DNA of 37,500 nucleotides from Methanobacterium formicicum DSM 3637 (GCF_000302455.1 NZ_AMPO01000004.1:1-37500), one strand, 5' to 3'. Shown: positions 15,476-25,485, counted from the first letter of the stretch. Numbers and translations: made by a program. Notes: a model not told the origin generated them from the sequence alone.

Positions 15476-15549
15476 TTTATCGAGATTGGAACCGGATATT
15501 GTTATATAAAGGAAAAAAATATATATTAAAAGAAAAAGAAGGTATACAC

Positions 15550-15834
15550 ATGATATCGACTGTAACTACAGCCACTACCACTACAACAACCACCACTGCA
15601 GCTACATCTGCAGCCACTGCCACCACAGCAGTGACTTCTGCAGATATTTTAGGCTACAGTCTTATAGCCGTTGTGGCCCTTATAACATTTTTGGCTTTGA
15701 AAGAGATTTTAAGCTCCGAAGCCCATAAAAATAGTAAAATAAACACTTTTATTAACAGCTCTAACGTGGCAATTCTGCCATTGTTATTTGTCTTTGGTGC
15801 AGTAGTCACCTACAAAGTTGTTACCATACTCTAA
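15550..15834 (+). CDS. Small Thr/Ala-rich N-terminus, two-helix membrane protein
   Basis: I place the start at the ATG at 15550, preceded by a weak GAAGGT; the longer frame from a TTG at 15499 lies inside the promoter region. The 94-residue product has an unusual start made almost only of Thr and Ala (ISTVTTATTTTTTTTAATSA), then a helix near 33-50 (ILGYSLIAVVALITFLAL), a short polar loop (KEILSSEAHKNSKINTF) and a second helix near 70-93. The Thr run may be an exported, possibly O-glycosylated tail. It lies 13 bases before the lipoprotein gene, so the two are probably co-transcribed. I do not recognise the family. Confidence 0.65.
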   Translation: MISTVTTATTTTTTTTAATSAATATTAVTSADILGYSLIAVVALITFLALKEILSSEAHKNSKINTFINSSNVAILPLLFVFGAVVTYKVVTIL

Positions 15835-15847
15835 GGGGTGGTCGGGA

Positions 15848-16513
15848 ATGAAAAACCAAAAAATAGGATTATTAGCCATCCTGGCAGTAGTCATAGTGGT
15901 TGTGGCTGTATCAGGATGCAATGATAATACTAAAACAAACGGCACCAATGCCAGTGCAATATCAGAAAAAGGTACTAAACTTGCGATCCACAACAATGGT
16001 AGTACATGGGCACACGTTGAAATAGATGCCAATGCCACCCATAAAAACGGTACTAACATAACTTTTGGGGCAGATACATTCATAAAACCCAATGATAATG
16101 TGACCATTGATTTATCCCATATATTGGGATACGAAAATCAATCATTACCTGCAGGAACTGTAATACGGGTACAATCTTGGAAAGGACTCTTTAACACTAC
16201 CGGTGGTGGCACAGGAGCACTTAACATATCATTCCAGGGTTGGTCAAATAACAGATACCCAACTGCAAGCGACAACTTGACCAACGTAACCTACAACCCA
16301 TTGACTATCTCAACACTTCCAGTAAACATCACTAATAGTACTGTATTCCTTGGAACAACACCAACAGAAATTGCTAACATCCAATCCATTGACACAGCGG
16401 ATCAGGAACTGCTCTACGAGGAAGAAATAATCACTGTGAATGCAGATGGATCTGTAACCATCATCATTAGCAGAGCTCCAGAGCTGTGCCGTGCAATTGC
16501 TAGTATTATTTAA
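15848..16513 (+). CDS. Putative lipoprotein of unknown function
   Basis: The start is the ATG at 15848, with GGGGTGGT just upstream; the TTG-started extension from 15818 reads through the previous stop region. The 221-residue product has a hydrophobic signal (IGLLAILAVVIVVVAVSGC) ending in a lipobox-like VSGC, a Thr/Asn-rich spacer, then a beta-rich exported domain with many N-x-T/S sequons and motifs such as LAIHNNGSTWAHVEIDAN and FIKPNDNVTIDL. The C-terminus has a Cys (PELCRAIASII). The signal supports surface display; function is unknown. It likely shares a promoter with the preceding membrane protein. Confidence 0.7.
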   Translation: MKNQKIGLLAILAVVIVVVAVSGCNDNTKTNGTNASAISEKGTKLAIHNNGSTWAHVEIDANATHKNGTNITFGADTFIKPNDNVTIDLSHILGYENQSLPAGTVIRVQSWKGLFNTTGGGTGALNISFQGWSNNRYPTASDNLTNVTYNPLTISTLPVNITNSTVFLGTTPTEIANIQSIDTADQELLYEEEIITVNADGSVTIIISRAPELCRAIASII

Positions 16514-16528
16514 CAAAATACAACCCCC

Positions 16529-16550
16529 TTTTTTATTTTTTTATTTTATT
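16529..16550 (+). terminator. T-rich terminator after the lipoprotein gene
   Basis: A C5 run is followed by T tracts interrupted by single A's, 15 bases after the lipoprotein stop. It fits archaeal U-tract termination. Confidence 0.5.
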
Positions 16551-16668
16551 ACTTATTTTGAGTTAAATTTTGCAAATTAATTAATAAATTAAATATTGAA
16601 TTAAATATATGGTTTATCCAGAATCTGGGAGTAATTAAAGAGAATTACTAAACAGCTAATTGATTGAA

Positions 16669-17286
16669 ATGAATCAAAAAATCTTAACGGTAACAGTGGT
16701 ACTGGTATTGGCTTTTTCAGCTCTGGCTGTCCTAGAAGTTTCCAGTGGATTTGTCAGTGGCCTGGTCTTTGACCAGATTCCATACAATTACAGTGCCAAA
16801 GTATGGATACCACCCACCAATGCATCAAATCCCAACTCTGCATCAATGGGAGGTTTTTACAAGATCAATGGAAAAGGTACCAATTTCAATTTCTTCTTAA
16901 AAATTTCAGGTGCTGAAAAATCAGAAAGTCCCCTGGATTACACTGGTGACGGACTCACTGGAGTGGGAAAAATAGATCAAATTAAATTAACCCCTGGAAC
17001 CATTTATGCCATCGTAACCAAGGACATTAAAGGTGCTATGTTCAATACCACCTTCAAGGGACACATGAACCTAACATGTGCAGCATGGACAGGTGTCACC
17101 TACTTCCAGAATGATGGCAAGAACTTTACGGGTAACTTCACTATTGATGGGGTGATGACTGATTGGGAAGGTAATTATACTTTAAAACGAGAAAGTTACC
17201 GTATCCTAGGAATCAGTGATTTCATTTATTATCCCAACAATCAGAGATCAGCAGCCAAGAATGCTCAGAAAACATACTACCTTTAA
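16669..17286 (+). CDS. Secreted or membrane-anchored protein of unknown function
   Basis: The ATG at 16669 is preferred over the TTG at 16660. The 205-residue product begins with a signal peptide or anchor (MNQKILTVTVVLVLAFSALA), followed by an extracellular domain with several sequons and repeated Gly/Asn/Phe-rich strands (GGFYKINGKGTNFNFFLK, TFKGHMNLTCAAWTGV, GNFTIDGVMTDWEGNYTL). It ends in a basic tail (NQRSAAKNAQKTYYL). No Shine-Dalgarno or known family is evident. It stands alone with its own spacer on both sides. Confidence 0.6.
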   Translation: MNQKILTVTVVLVLAFSALAVLEVSSGFVSGLVFDQIPYNYSAKVWIPPTNASNPNSASMGGFYKINGKGTNFNFFLKISGAEKSESPLDYTGDGLTGVGKIDQIKLTPGTIYAIVTKDIKGAMFNTTFKGHMNLTCAAWTGVTYFQNDGKNFTGNFTIDGVMTDWEGNYTLKRESYRILGISDFIYYPNNQRSAAKNAQKTYYL

Positions 17287-17640
17287 AAAACATTTAATTC
17301 TTCTTTTTATTTTTCATCATTAAATAAGGCAGTCTCACGAGTCTGATTTGATTTAATAATTTTTTTCTCTTAATCATTTTTCAATTATCTACTTAATTTA
17401 CATCGCTAGGACTATATATCTTAATGAATTAAATCCAAAATTCTTTATATTCCATGTTTAAATGGAAACCATAGAATTTTGATGGGATTTGAGTGATACT
17501 CAAACTGTATTCTATAAACCATACTTGAAACATGTTAAAAATGAATAATCCATTTTTCTAGTTTAGAAGGATAAAGCCACTGCACCAAAAATAAACTAAC
17601 TTAATCTACACCCAAAAGATTTAATGCAATCGAAAGGGAT
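17287..17640. other. 354-bp convergent spacer
   Basis: AT-rich DNA lies between convergent gene ends. T-rich stretches soon after 17286 could terminate the plus-strand gene. At 17601-17657 there are three degenerate copies of about 19 bp (two contain GATTTAATG); the last copy covers the stop of the CPBP gene. Nothing else is recognisable. Confidence 0.5.
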
Positions 17641-18468
17641 TTAATGTAACCCAAAGGCAGCTAAATTCACAAAGGGCATTACTAAGAACAACATGGAGTT
17701 GGATATTCCGTGAGCAACGGTTATTCCGAATATGGATTTGGTTTTAATTAGACAGGTACCATAGAACAGGGCCACACAGAACACAAAGACTAAATCCGCA
17801 AAGTATATCCAGCCAATGTGCATGGTGGTAAACACCAGGGATGTGTAAATAAGACCAAAAGCTGCACCAAACATGTTGGTAACGTTATTCTGCAGGATAC
17901 CCCTGAAGAGTAACTCCTCAGCCAGCCCAGTGGATATCAATAGAATAAAGAAAGCTCCAATTAGAAGCACTGGAGTAAACTGGGAGATCAAGGGATCTGG
18001 CCGGAGAATGAAAAACTCAATAATACCAGTAACAAATCCAGTAGCTGCAATGAGAAGTTGAACCTTGACATTCCCCAGAACCAACCCCACATCAGCCATG
18101 GACAAATTCTGACTGCGTATGATAGCTAAAGATGCTGCAAAAAGGGGTAAAGCAACAATAGGGAACCAGTACAATGGTTTTATCTGCATCATGGGTATGG
18201 AAAGTCCCACAATACGTATGATGGGTATGGGCATCATACTGCGTAGCAGGTTAGAAAAATCAGTTGATTCCACCATGGCTGCATTAACCAGAAGAGCAAA
18301 GAGAATAATAGTATGAGCAGCAAGCCCCCAGGTCTTATTAACATAGGTAGTTAAAAGTTCTGCCCCTATCAAAGCCAAAAGATAAGCAATAAGAGTTATG
18401 ACATAATTAACTGGTAATCCAATTTGGAAACGTTTTTTATTATCCATTTCAACAGTGCTCAATTTCAT
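17641..18468 (-). CDS. CPBP-family intramembrane metalloprotease
   Basis: The 275-residue protein has about eight hydrophobic helices and the three CPBP (Abi/CAAX protease-like) motifs: EELLFRG at 184-190 (Glu184, Glu185, Arg189), MHIGW with His217, and AHGISN with His253 and Asn257. These glutamates and histidines form the presumed metal site within the membrane. Members cleave prenylated or other membrane substrates, or act as scaffolds; the substrate here is unknown. AGGAG lies only 2 bases before the ATG at 18468, so a TTG six bases inside (18462) is an alternative start with better spacing. It is monocistronic. Confidence 0.82.
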   Translation of the reverse strand: MKLSTVEMDNKKRFQIGLPVNYVITLIAYLLALIGAELLTTYVNKTWGLAAHTIILFALLVNAAMVESTDFSNLLRSMMPIPIIRIVGLSIPMMQIKPLYWFPIVALPLFAASLAIIRSQNLSMADVGLVLGNVKVQLLIAATGFVTGIIEFFILRPDPLISQFTPVLLIGAFFILLISTGLAEELLFRGILQNNVTNMFGAAFGLIYTSLVFTTMHIGWIYFADLVFVFCVALFYGTCLIKTKSIFGITVAHGISNSMLFLVMPFVNLAAFGLH

Positions 18469-19002
18469 TACTCCTCAGGTTATGGTTAAAATTTAATAAT
18501 TTAATTTCAGTGAACAATTTTGATCGTAGGAATTAAATCCCATCACTCATCCATTAAAAAATGATATGAAGATTTTATTACTAGTGACATATAACTGTAA
18601 CTATTATTTGATTGAACATCATTTTTTAGAATCTAAAATGAGAAGTTTTATAAGTTTCAACAACTAATAACATGTTTGATTAAAAAACAACTCCCTTAAA
18701 CTGATTAAACGACCAAATTTATTCAAAATAACGAAAATAAATGCAGATTAGCTGTATTTTATTATTTGATTTTGTTTATAATGAGAGTTGAGTACCGGTT
18801 GAATATGAATAATAGGTTAAATACTGACCTACAATATTTGATAATAAATTATATCTTTAACTTATGAAATGGGATAATGTATAAAATAAAGTATCATTAA
18901 ATTTTAATACCATAAAATTTAAGGTGTTAGTGAATATAAACATGAAATGAATATATTATCCATCTATTGCAATATTATTAACGTTATTAGGGAGGGGTAT
19001 TA
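18469..19002. other. 534-bp divergent AT-rich spacer
   Basis: This very AT-rich region separates the divergent CPBP and glycosyltransferase genes and should hold both promoters, but AT bias prevents a confident TATA choice. An 18-codon frame at 18947-19003 ends in TAA overlapping the proposed ATA start of the glycosyltransferase. No RNA gene was seen. Confidence 0.45.
18991..18997 (+). promoter_or_regulatory. Strong Shine-Dalgarno that decides the ATA start
   Basis: GGAGGGG lies 5 bases before ATA at 19003, and no ATG, GTG or TTG in the right frame lies within range. The reading frame is closed by TAG at 18988-18990, just upstream of this motif. Confidence 0.6.
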
Positions 19003-19887
19003 ATAAAGATTATAGCTATCATACCCGCTTATAATGAAGAAAAAACCATTGGCAGCGTGGTTCTGGGAACACGGCAACATGTATTAAGGGTTATTGTTGT
19101 TGATGACGGCAGCCATGACAAAACTGCAGATATAGCCAGGTTAGCCGGGGCTAAAGTACTAGTCCATCCCCAGAATCAGGGAAAAGGGGCAGCACTCAAA
19201 ACTGGTTTCAAGGCAGCTAAAGATGCAGATATCATAGTCACCTTGGACTCTGATGGTCAACACGAACCAGAAGAAATACCCAAACTTTTTGAACCCATAA
19301 TCAATGGTGAAGCCGACATAGTAAACGGTAGCCGATATTTAAATGGTAATGGGAAGGAAACCCCTGCTTACCGACGCGTGGGACAGAACGTACTGGACAC
19401 TGCCACCAACATCAGTGGAAAAATGGATGTTACTGACAGTCAGAGTGGTTTCCGTGCATTCGCCGGTCACACCCTACCACTATTCCGATTCCACAGCACT
19501 GGTTACACCATTGAAAGTGAAATGCTCATTGAAGCTTCTAAAGCAGGTTTAAGGATTAAAGAAGTGGAGATAACCACCACTTATGGAGAAGATTCTCACC
19601 ATAAGAAGAATCCATTAAGCCACGGAGTGAGTGTTCTGGTGCGAATCTTACAGGACATGGAATTCAACCGGCCATTATACTACTTCACAATTCCAGGACT
19701 TATTTTAGTGTTAATTGGCATGATATTAGGTTTGAAATTCTTTGGAGAGTACCTGGGGGGTCAGATGACCACCTTATTCCCCACCACCCTAGCAGGACTC
19801 ATTGCCATTTTTGGGACATTCATAGCTTTCACCGGATTGATTTTACACAGTGTTTCCCGTATGATTTGGAGAGCTATGGGTAAATAA
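19003..19887 (+). CDS. Family 2 glycosyltransferase (dolichyl-phosphate sugar synthase-like), probable ATA start
   Basis: With the ATA at 19003 as start the 294-residue protein begins with the complete GT-A fold: K-I-I-A-I-I-P-A-Y-N-E-E at 2-13, VIVVDDGSHDKT (DDG at 34-36) and the metal-binding VTLDSDGQHEPEE (DSD at 82-84). A later DSQSGFRAF and GYTIESEML match dolichyl-phosphate mannose/glucose synthase-like enzymes. Two C-terminal helices (about 220-240 and 255-280) anchor it in the membrane. The usual first codon choice, GTG at 19057, would remove the first nucleotide-binding strand and lacks a ribosome binding site. It likely makes a lipid-linked sugar donor for surface glycans or protein glycosylation. 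It is monocistronic. Confidence 0.85.
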   Translation: MKIIAIIPAYNEEKTIGSVVLGTRQHVLRVIVVDDGSHDKTADIARLAGAKVLVHPQNQGKGAALKTGFKAAKDADIIVTLDSDGQHEPEEIPKLFEPIINGEADIVNGSRYLNGNGKETPAYRRVGQNVLDTATNISGKMDVTDSQSGFRAFAGHTLPLFRFHSTGYTIESEMLIEASKAGLRIKEVEITTTYGEDSHHKKNPLSHGVSVLVRILQDMEFNRPLYYFTIPGLILVLIGMILGLKFFGEYLGGQMTTLFPTTLAGLIAIFGTFIAFTGLILHSVSRMIWRAMGK

Positions 19888-20101
19888 ACTTAAAATTTTC
19901 ATTTATAATGGTTAAATTAATGATTTAATTTTGATTTTTTTCTTATATTTTTGAGTAAATTACAATAATATTCTGATTATTCTAAATTTAAAATAAAGAT
20001 TAAATAGAAATAGTTTGATGGAAAAAAGGATTTAAAAAAATCCAAAACACGCATTTAATCTAAAGAATACTATTTTTAAATTAAAGGAGAACCACCATTA
20101 A

Positions 20102-20869
<768 letters not shown>

Positions 20870-21009
20870 CAATATCACTCACTAAATTTTCCTGAATCTT
20901 ATTTAGAATAATTGACTGATTTAATTTTGATTAATTCGATATTTGATTGTAGATTTATAATTGATTGTAGATTATTAAATCTATGATAACATTGAGATAG
21001 TGGTTGTTT

Positions 21010-21912
<903 letters not shown>

Positions 21913-22126
21913 CTCTGCATTTATTTAAAAACACAATCCAGTTAAAATAACACCTATCAATAATTAATTCTACTTTAAAGTCCTTAATAAATTAGTTGAT
22001 ATTGTTCCAGTGATATTTTTTTATTATGCCCTGAGAATTTTAGTAAAAAATAGAGAACAATTATTTTGGAATAAAAATATTTGGAAATAAAAAAAAAGAT
22101 ATTGATGAGATTTCTTTAAGGATATT

Positions 22127-22306
22127 TTATTCATTTAAAGCCCAGTAACACCTTTTAGGAGAAATGATTGTTTCATCTTTTTTAAGTTCTTTCATGATCT
22201 TGTCAACTTCTTTTTTCTCCACACCAGATATCTGGCTGACTTTAGTGGCGTTTAAAGGTTCTTCAGATTCTTTGAAAGCTTTAATTACCTTCTCTTTATT
22301 ATCCAT
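22127..22306 (-). CDS. Small winged-helix DNA-binding protein
   Basis: The product is 59-60 residues with a helix-turn-helix pattern: VIKAFKESEEPLNATKVSQI, SGVEKKEVDKIMKELKKD, then a wing ending SPKRCYWALNE. GAGGTGAT lies just upstream; two ATGs occur in a row and the second (22306) has the better spacing from it. Such tiny stand-alone winged helices in methanogens are presumed transcription factors. It lies between two DUF166 genes. The Cys in the wing may be a redox-sensitive residue, but this is only a suggestion. Confidence 0.7.
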   Translation of the reverse strand: MDNKEKVIKAFKESEEPLNATKVSQISGVEKKEVDKIMKELKKDETIISPKRCYWALNE

Positions 22307-22405
22307 CATATCACCTCTTGAATTATTCCAGTTACCTGTTTATTATTCCATTTTAAATCCATATAATATTTGTTACGAACAGTTCGATGAAATGGTTAAA
22401 GAGTA

Positions 22406-22585
22406 TCATTCAACCAATCCCAGTCTACCTTCTTTTTCTAAGTCTTCAAGGACCTGACAGACAAATTCATAATCCAGTTCAAGATCATCAGCAACTTCAT
22501 AATCATAGCTTTCGGAGTAGTTTTGATAATAGCCTAATATCTCTTTTTTAGCAGTATCATAATCAATTTCACGAGTCCTGATCAC
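22406..22585 (-). CDS. Small acidic winged-helix-like protein
   Basis: The product is 59 residues from a GTG at 22585 with AAGGA about 9-10 bases upstream; a TTG at 22603 would add six residues and abut the DUF166 gene. The sequence is helical and acidic (DYDTAKKEILGYYQNYSE, YEVADDLELDYEFVCQVLED, LEKEGRLGLVE), matching the helix-turn-helix core and start of a wing. It is just downstream of DUF166 paralogue 2 and probably co-transcribed. Function is unknown; regulation of the flanking DUF166 genes is possible. Confidence 0.6.
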   Translation of the reverse strand: MIRTREIDYDTAKKEILGYYQNYSESYDYEVADDLELDYEFVCQVLEDLEKEGRLGLVE

Positions 22586-22613
22586 TTTTATTGATTCCTT
22601 CAATTACCCCAAC

Positions 22614-23510
22614 TCACTCATTTAATTTGAATCTTCCACTTTTAATTTCAATGGCATCCAGTGGACATTCCCTGACACATATCTCACAGTATCCACAGGT
22701 GGCAGGGTCAATTTCTGCCATTTTATCCGGGTTGAAGGTTACTGTATCCAGTCCAATGAGTACCTGGGGGCAACTTTTAATACACTCTTCCTGGCACTTT
22801 TCTGGGTTGCACTTTTCTGGGTCCACCACTGCGGTTTTCATGGCAAAGCCGAGGCCCCGTTTAATGGCTTCTTTTATCTGGTAGCTGGCCAGGTGCATGC
22901 TGGTATCACCCACTGCAGGGTCAGTGTCGCTGCTGGCATTACAGGGATAGTTGTGGAGTTTCAGGGTGGCACTTGATTCTGCTTCTTCTGCTGGTGTGCT
23001 CCACAGTCCCCTGACAATGTAATCTGTGGAACCGCAGGGCGCTCCCCTTAGAACTTCAACCTTTTTAATGTATCTATCGGACTTGATGAACAGGACTGGT
23101 TTACCGAATCTGGTGGCAAACTCATCTATGGGTGCATCACCCACTGGTTCCAGGGAACAGAATGGTTTGGGGAAAACTATCCTGACATCAGGGGCAGATT
23201 CTTGGATCTCCTTCTGCAGTCCAGGGGGCATCTGCTGGGGATCGTACACCGGTATTATGGCAGATTTTGCACCGGTTTCTTGAGCTATGTAGGTGACTAT
23301 CATGTTAATATCACCGGATAGTCCCACTGCAATGATGAGATCTGCTGGGGGTAAATTCTGGGGGATGTAACTGGTGAAATCTTCTATGAACTCCGGTAGA
23401 TCCTGGGGGAATTCTTCCATTCCCACTATGTTACTGGCCATTCCGTGCTCCGCCAGGTTGTTGACCACCCGACTCCCATACTTACCTGAAATTAAAAGGT
23501 AAATTTTCAT
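22614..23510 (-). CDS. DUF166 protein with C-terminal 2[4Fe-4S] ferredoxin domain, paralogue 2
   Basis: The 298-residue protein aligns along its whole length with the gene at 21010-21912, keeping FPKPFCSLEPVG, APCGST, KLHNYPCNAS and TAVVDPEKC. The Fe-S sites are C-x4-C-x3-C-x3-CP (KCNPEKCQEECIKSCPQ) and C-x2-C-x2-C-x3-CP (CGYCEICVRECP). The ATG at 23510 follows TGGAGGAAGC, a good Shine-Dalgarno. The pair looks like an old duplication in which the catalytic-looking cysteines and both clusters were kept, so both are probably active. Upstream, three degenerate copies of a motif lie between this gene and the TIGR04076 gene. Confidence 0.85.
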   Translation of the reverse strand: MKIYLLISGKYGSRVVNNLAEHGMASNIVGMEEFPQDLPEFIEDFTSYIPQNLPPADLIIAVGLSGDINMIVTYIAQETGAKSAIIPVYDPQQMPPGLQKEIQESAPDVRIVFPKPFCSLEPVGDAPIDEFATRFGKPVLFIKSDRYIKKVEVLRGAPCGSTDYIVRGLWSTPAEEAESSATLKLHNYPCNASSDTDPAVGDTSMHLASYQIKEAIKRGLGFAMKTAVVDPEKCNPEKCQEECIKSCPQVLIGLDTVTFNPDKMAEIDPATCGYCEICVRECPLDAIEIKSGRFKLNE

Positions 23511-23525
23511 GCTTCCTCCAAGGGG

Positions 23526-23618
23526 TAGGATTTTTTCATGACCCCTCCAATTATATCAAGGATAAGATTTTTTCATGATTGTTCAAAAAAAATGAATCAG
23601 AGTAGAATTTTTTTCATT
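23526..23618. repeat. Three copies of TAgGATTTTTTCATgA
   Basis: Copies at 23526-23541, 23563-23578 and 23603-23618 are spaced 37 and 40 bases apart. The last covers the stop of the TIGR04076 gene, so the array looks like tandem duplication of that gene's 3' end, now decaying. It lies directly upstream of DUF166 paralogue 2. Confidence 0.6.
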
Positions 23619-23910
23619 CCTCCAGTCTTCTGCATTTGAAGATTACTGTACCTCCGTCAGTGTAAGGTTTTCCAGGATCAACACACTGCAGGTAGGCATG
23701 GTCCTTATCACCTTCCCTGGTTAATCCCAGGCTCAGTGGGATCCAGTTATGTTCTAGAATAGTAGTATAATGGAGAATAGTAGATAGTGCGTGGGTGCAG
23801 AGGGCATCGGTTTTATCCAGGTCGATTTCTGGATCCTCGAAAACCATAACGTCCCCTTCTTTGTAAACTGGGCAGTGTCCCCTTATTTCATGGACGGTTA
23901 TCTCCAGCAT
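23614..23910 (-). CDS. TIGR04076 family protein
   Basis: This 98-residue protein of unknown function resembles the TIGR04076 family of small proteins in anaerobes. It contains VHEIRGHCPVYKEGD, ALCTHALSTILHY and the Cys pair in YLQCVDPGKPY and IFKCRRLEE; cysteines are at 13, 38, 76 and 93. No signal or membrane segment is present. A promoter with a paired palindrome lies just upstream (23948-23980). It may be the first gene of a unit that includes the DUF166 genes. Confidence 0.72.
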   Translation of the reverse strand: MLEITVHEIRGHCPVYKEGDVMVFEDPEIDLDKTDALCTHALSTILHYTTILEHNWIPLSLGLTREGDKDHAYLQCVDPGKPYTDGGTVIFKCRRLEE

Positions 23911-23952
23911 TTATTCACCTGCCTTCATCTGTAATTCTTATAATATTTATGT

Positions 23953-23980
23953 ACTCAGGAGTTCTTATGTACTCCGGAGT
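23953..23980. promoter_or_regulatory. Paired palindromes ACTCnGGAGT next to a TATA box
   Basis: ACTCAGGAGT (23953-23962) and ACTCCGGAGT (23971-23980) each follow TATGT, so a 15-bp half recurs with an 18-bp step. On the minus strand a TATA-like ATAAATATTATAA lies just downstream, before the TIGR04076 start. This is a good candidate for two operator sites of a dimeric regulator. Confidence 0.5.
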
Positions 23981-24040
23981 AATTAACCATGAGAATTACT
24001 TTAGTAAAAATAAACATTCAATGAGTGAATATCAAAATAT

Positions 24041-24079
24041 AAAAAAATTAGTATTGGGGAGGGGTGTTTCAACCCCAAT
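24041..24079 (-). terminator. Hairpin and U-tract terminator for purA
   Basis: Read on the minus strand, ATTGGGG and CCCCAAT (24079-24073 and 24059-24053) form a stem, with an alternative GGGGT/ACCCC pairing. It is followed by ACTAA and seven T's. It lies about 70 bases after the purA stop. Confidence 0.65.
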
Positions 24080-24110
24080 TACATATTAATCCGGTGTTTT
24101 ATCCCATCAA

Positions 24111-24146
24111 TTAGGGAGCTAACCCAGATTAGGGAGCTAACCCTGA
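24111..24146. repeat. Two tandem 18-bp copies after purA
   Basis: TTAGGGAGCTAACCC recurs at 24111-24125 and 24129-24143, followed by AGA and TGA. The copies lie directly after the purA stop. Confidence 0.75.
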
Positions 24147-24149
24147 TTT

Positions 24150-25172
24150 TTACATTAATTCGTCACGTAGGTCTATGGTATCTTTCAGGTCTGGTCCGGT
24201 ACTGATTATGGTTACTGGTACCTTGGTTTCGTCCTGGATTTCCTGTACGAACTGTTTGACTTCTGCAGATAGGTCTGAGTATTCAGTTACCCTTTCACAG
24301 GATGGGTATAACCGGTCCACACAGGTTAGTGCGATCTGGGTTGCACCGTTTATCATGCATGATTCACGGGCCAGTTCCATGTCAAATAGTCCTACTCTTC
24401 TTCTTCGTCCGGTAACTGTTCCGTATTCTTCGATATCCATCTTTTCAGCTTCACCCTGGGTGATCTCTGATGGGAATGGTCCTTCTCCAACACGGGTTAT
24501 GTAGGATTTGAAAACAACAATAACATCATCAATACGAGTGGGTCCCACACCAACATCCGCTGCTGCACTGGAGGCAGTGGTGTCCTTACTGGTTACGAAT
24601 GGGTAGGTTCCGTAGTATAAAGATAATCCGAATCCCTGTGATCCTTCAATGAAAACATCTCTTCCTTCATCAAGGGCAGTGTTGACTTCCAGTGGCACGT
24701 CGGTGGTGTATCCTTCCATGGAATCAACGTCACCAGCCAGTTTTATGGTTCGCAGTGCCCGGTCACGGTTGGCTGGTCCGCAGCCAGTTCCAGTACTTCC
24801 GATCTTCTTATAAAGGTGGTCAGAGCCTTTATCTTGCTCTTTGTGTTCTTCTTCGATTATGGCACAGCGATAATCAGCGAAGGTTCTATTCTTTACTTGG
24901 TATTTGTTGAGGTAGTCCAGTTCGTGGTGGAAGACTGATGGGTCAACCAGTACACCGGCTCCTATGAGGAGTCTTGCTCCGGTGTGAACGAAACCTGATG
25001 GGATCATCCTCAGCCCATATTTTTCTCCGTTAAATTCCACAGAATGGCCTGCATTAGGGCCTACTCCAGCACGGGCAATGATCTCCGGTTTGTCCTGGTA
25101 ACAAAGGTAGGTAATACACTTACCCTTACCTTCATCACCCCAACCTCCGCCTACTAAAATGTTGCATGTCAT
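24150..25172 (-). CDS. purA: Adenylosuccinate synthetase (short archaeal form)
   Basis: It joins IMP and aspartate using GTP, the first step from IMP to AMP. The 340-residue protein has the phosphate loop VGGGWGDEGKGK (7-18), RAGVGPNAGHSVEFNGEKYG, the IMP site GSTGTGCGPANRDR, EGSQGFGLSLYYGTYPFVTS and TVTGRRRRVGLFD. It is about 90 residues shorter than bacterial PurA, as expected for archaea. GAGGATGAT lies upstream of the ATG and a minus-strand TATA (AATATAAA) near 25212-25219. It appears monocistronic. Confidence 0.96.
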   Translation of the reverse strand: MTCNILVGGGWGDEGKGKCITYLCYQDKPEIIARAGVGPNAGHSVEFNGEKYGLRMIPSGFVHTGARLLIGAGVLVDPSVFHHELDYLNKYQVKNRTFADYRCAIIEEEHKEQDKGSDHLYKKIGSTGTGCGPANRDRALRTIKLAGDVDSMEGYTTDVPLEVNTALDEGRDVFIEGSQGFGLSLYYGTYPFVTSKDTTASSAAADVGVGPTRIDDVIVVFKSYITRVGEGPFPSEITQGEAEKMDIEEYGTVTGRRRRVGLFDMELARESCMINGATQIALTCVDRLYPSCERVTEYSDLSAEVKQFVQEIQDETKVPVTIISTGPDLKDTIDLRDELM

Positions 25173-25485
25173 ATATAATCATCCTCTTGTAGTGTAGTGA
25201 ATTCAACCTCTTTTATATTGTAAATAACCGCTTAAAAAGATTTTCCCACGTAACTATTAAGGGAATAAATCCCATTAAACTGACTATAACTTGAGGTGTG
25301 TCCGTTAATATGCCTTATTCAATATTTAATGGATTTATGATGGTGATAATCTCGTTTCGAGTTGTATGATCATTGCCCTTTGGTGATCATCACTCATTTA
25401 ATATATTTTTTTAAGTGTATTTTAGATGCAAGTAAGATATACTGAATATTTTATGTAATTCTTAAGATGCATATCCTTATGATAA
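25173..25485. other. 313-bp spacer with the purA promoter
   Basis: The purA TATA and ribosome binding site lie in the first 50 bases. Around 25338-25391 there are related GTGAT/ATCAC elements and TGATCA palindromes, possibly regulatory or a terminator region for the upstream ATPase gene. No RNA gene was seen. Confidence 0.45.

Larger units (their letters stand above)
15104..15549. other. 446-bp spacer: stop-codon duplications, hairpin, palindrome, promoter
   Basis: The stretch starts with degenerate repeats of AAGTTAAATCC beginning at the DUF1616 stop (about 15101-15220). A 9-bp hairpin AAAGGTAAT/ATTACCTTT follows (15238-15258). Next come a palindrome (15356-15373), a TATA-like CTTATTTATA (15391-15400), an inverted repeat CACCATC/GATGGTG (15442-15475) and a second TATA, TTATATAAA (near 15502). 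No RNA gene was seen. Confidence 0.6.

Noticed and set aside
15499..15549. TTG start for the Thr/Ala-rich protein
   Set aside because: The extension overlaps the TATA-like TTATATAAA and has no ribosome binding site. The ATG at 15550 is better.
15818..15847. TTG start for the lipoprotein
   Set aside because: It would overlap the preceding gene and put residues before the signal peptide. GGTGGT precedes the ATG at 15848.
19057..19887. GTG start for the glycosyltransferase
   Set aside because: It deletes the first nucleotide-binding strand and lacks a Shine-Dalgarno, unlike the ATA at 19003.
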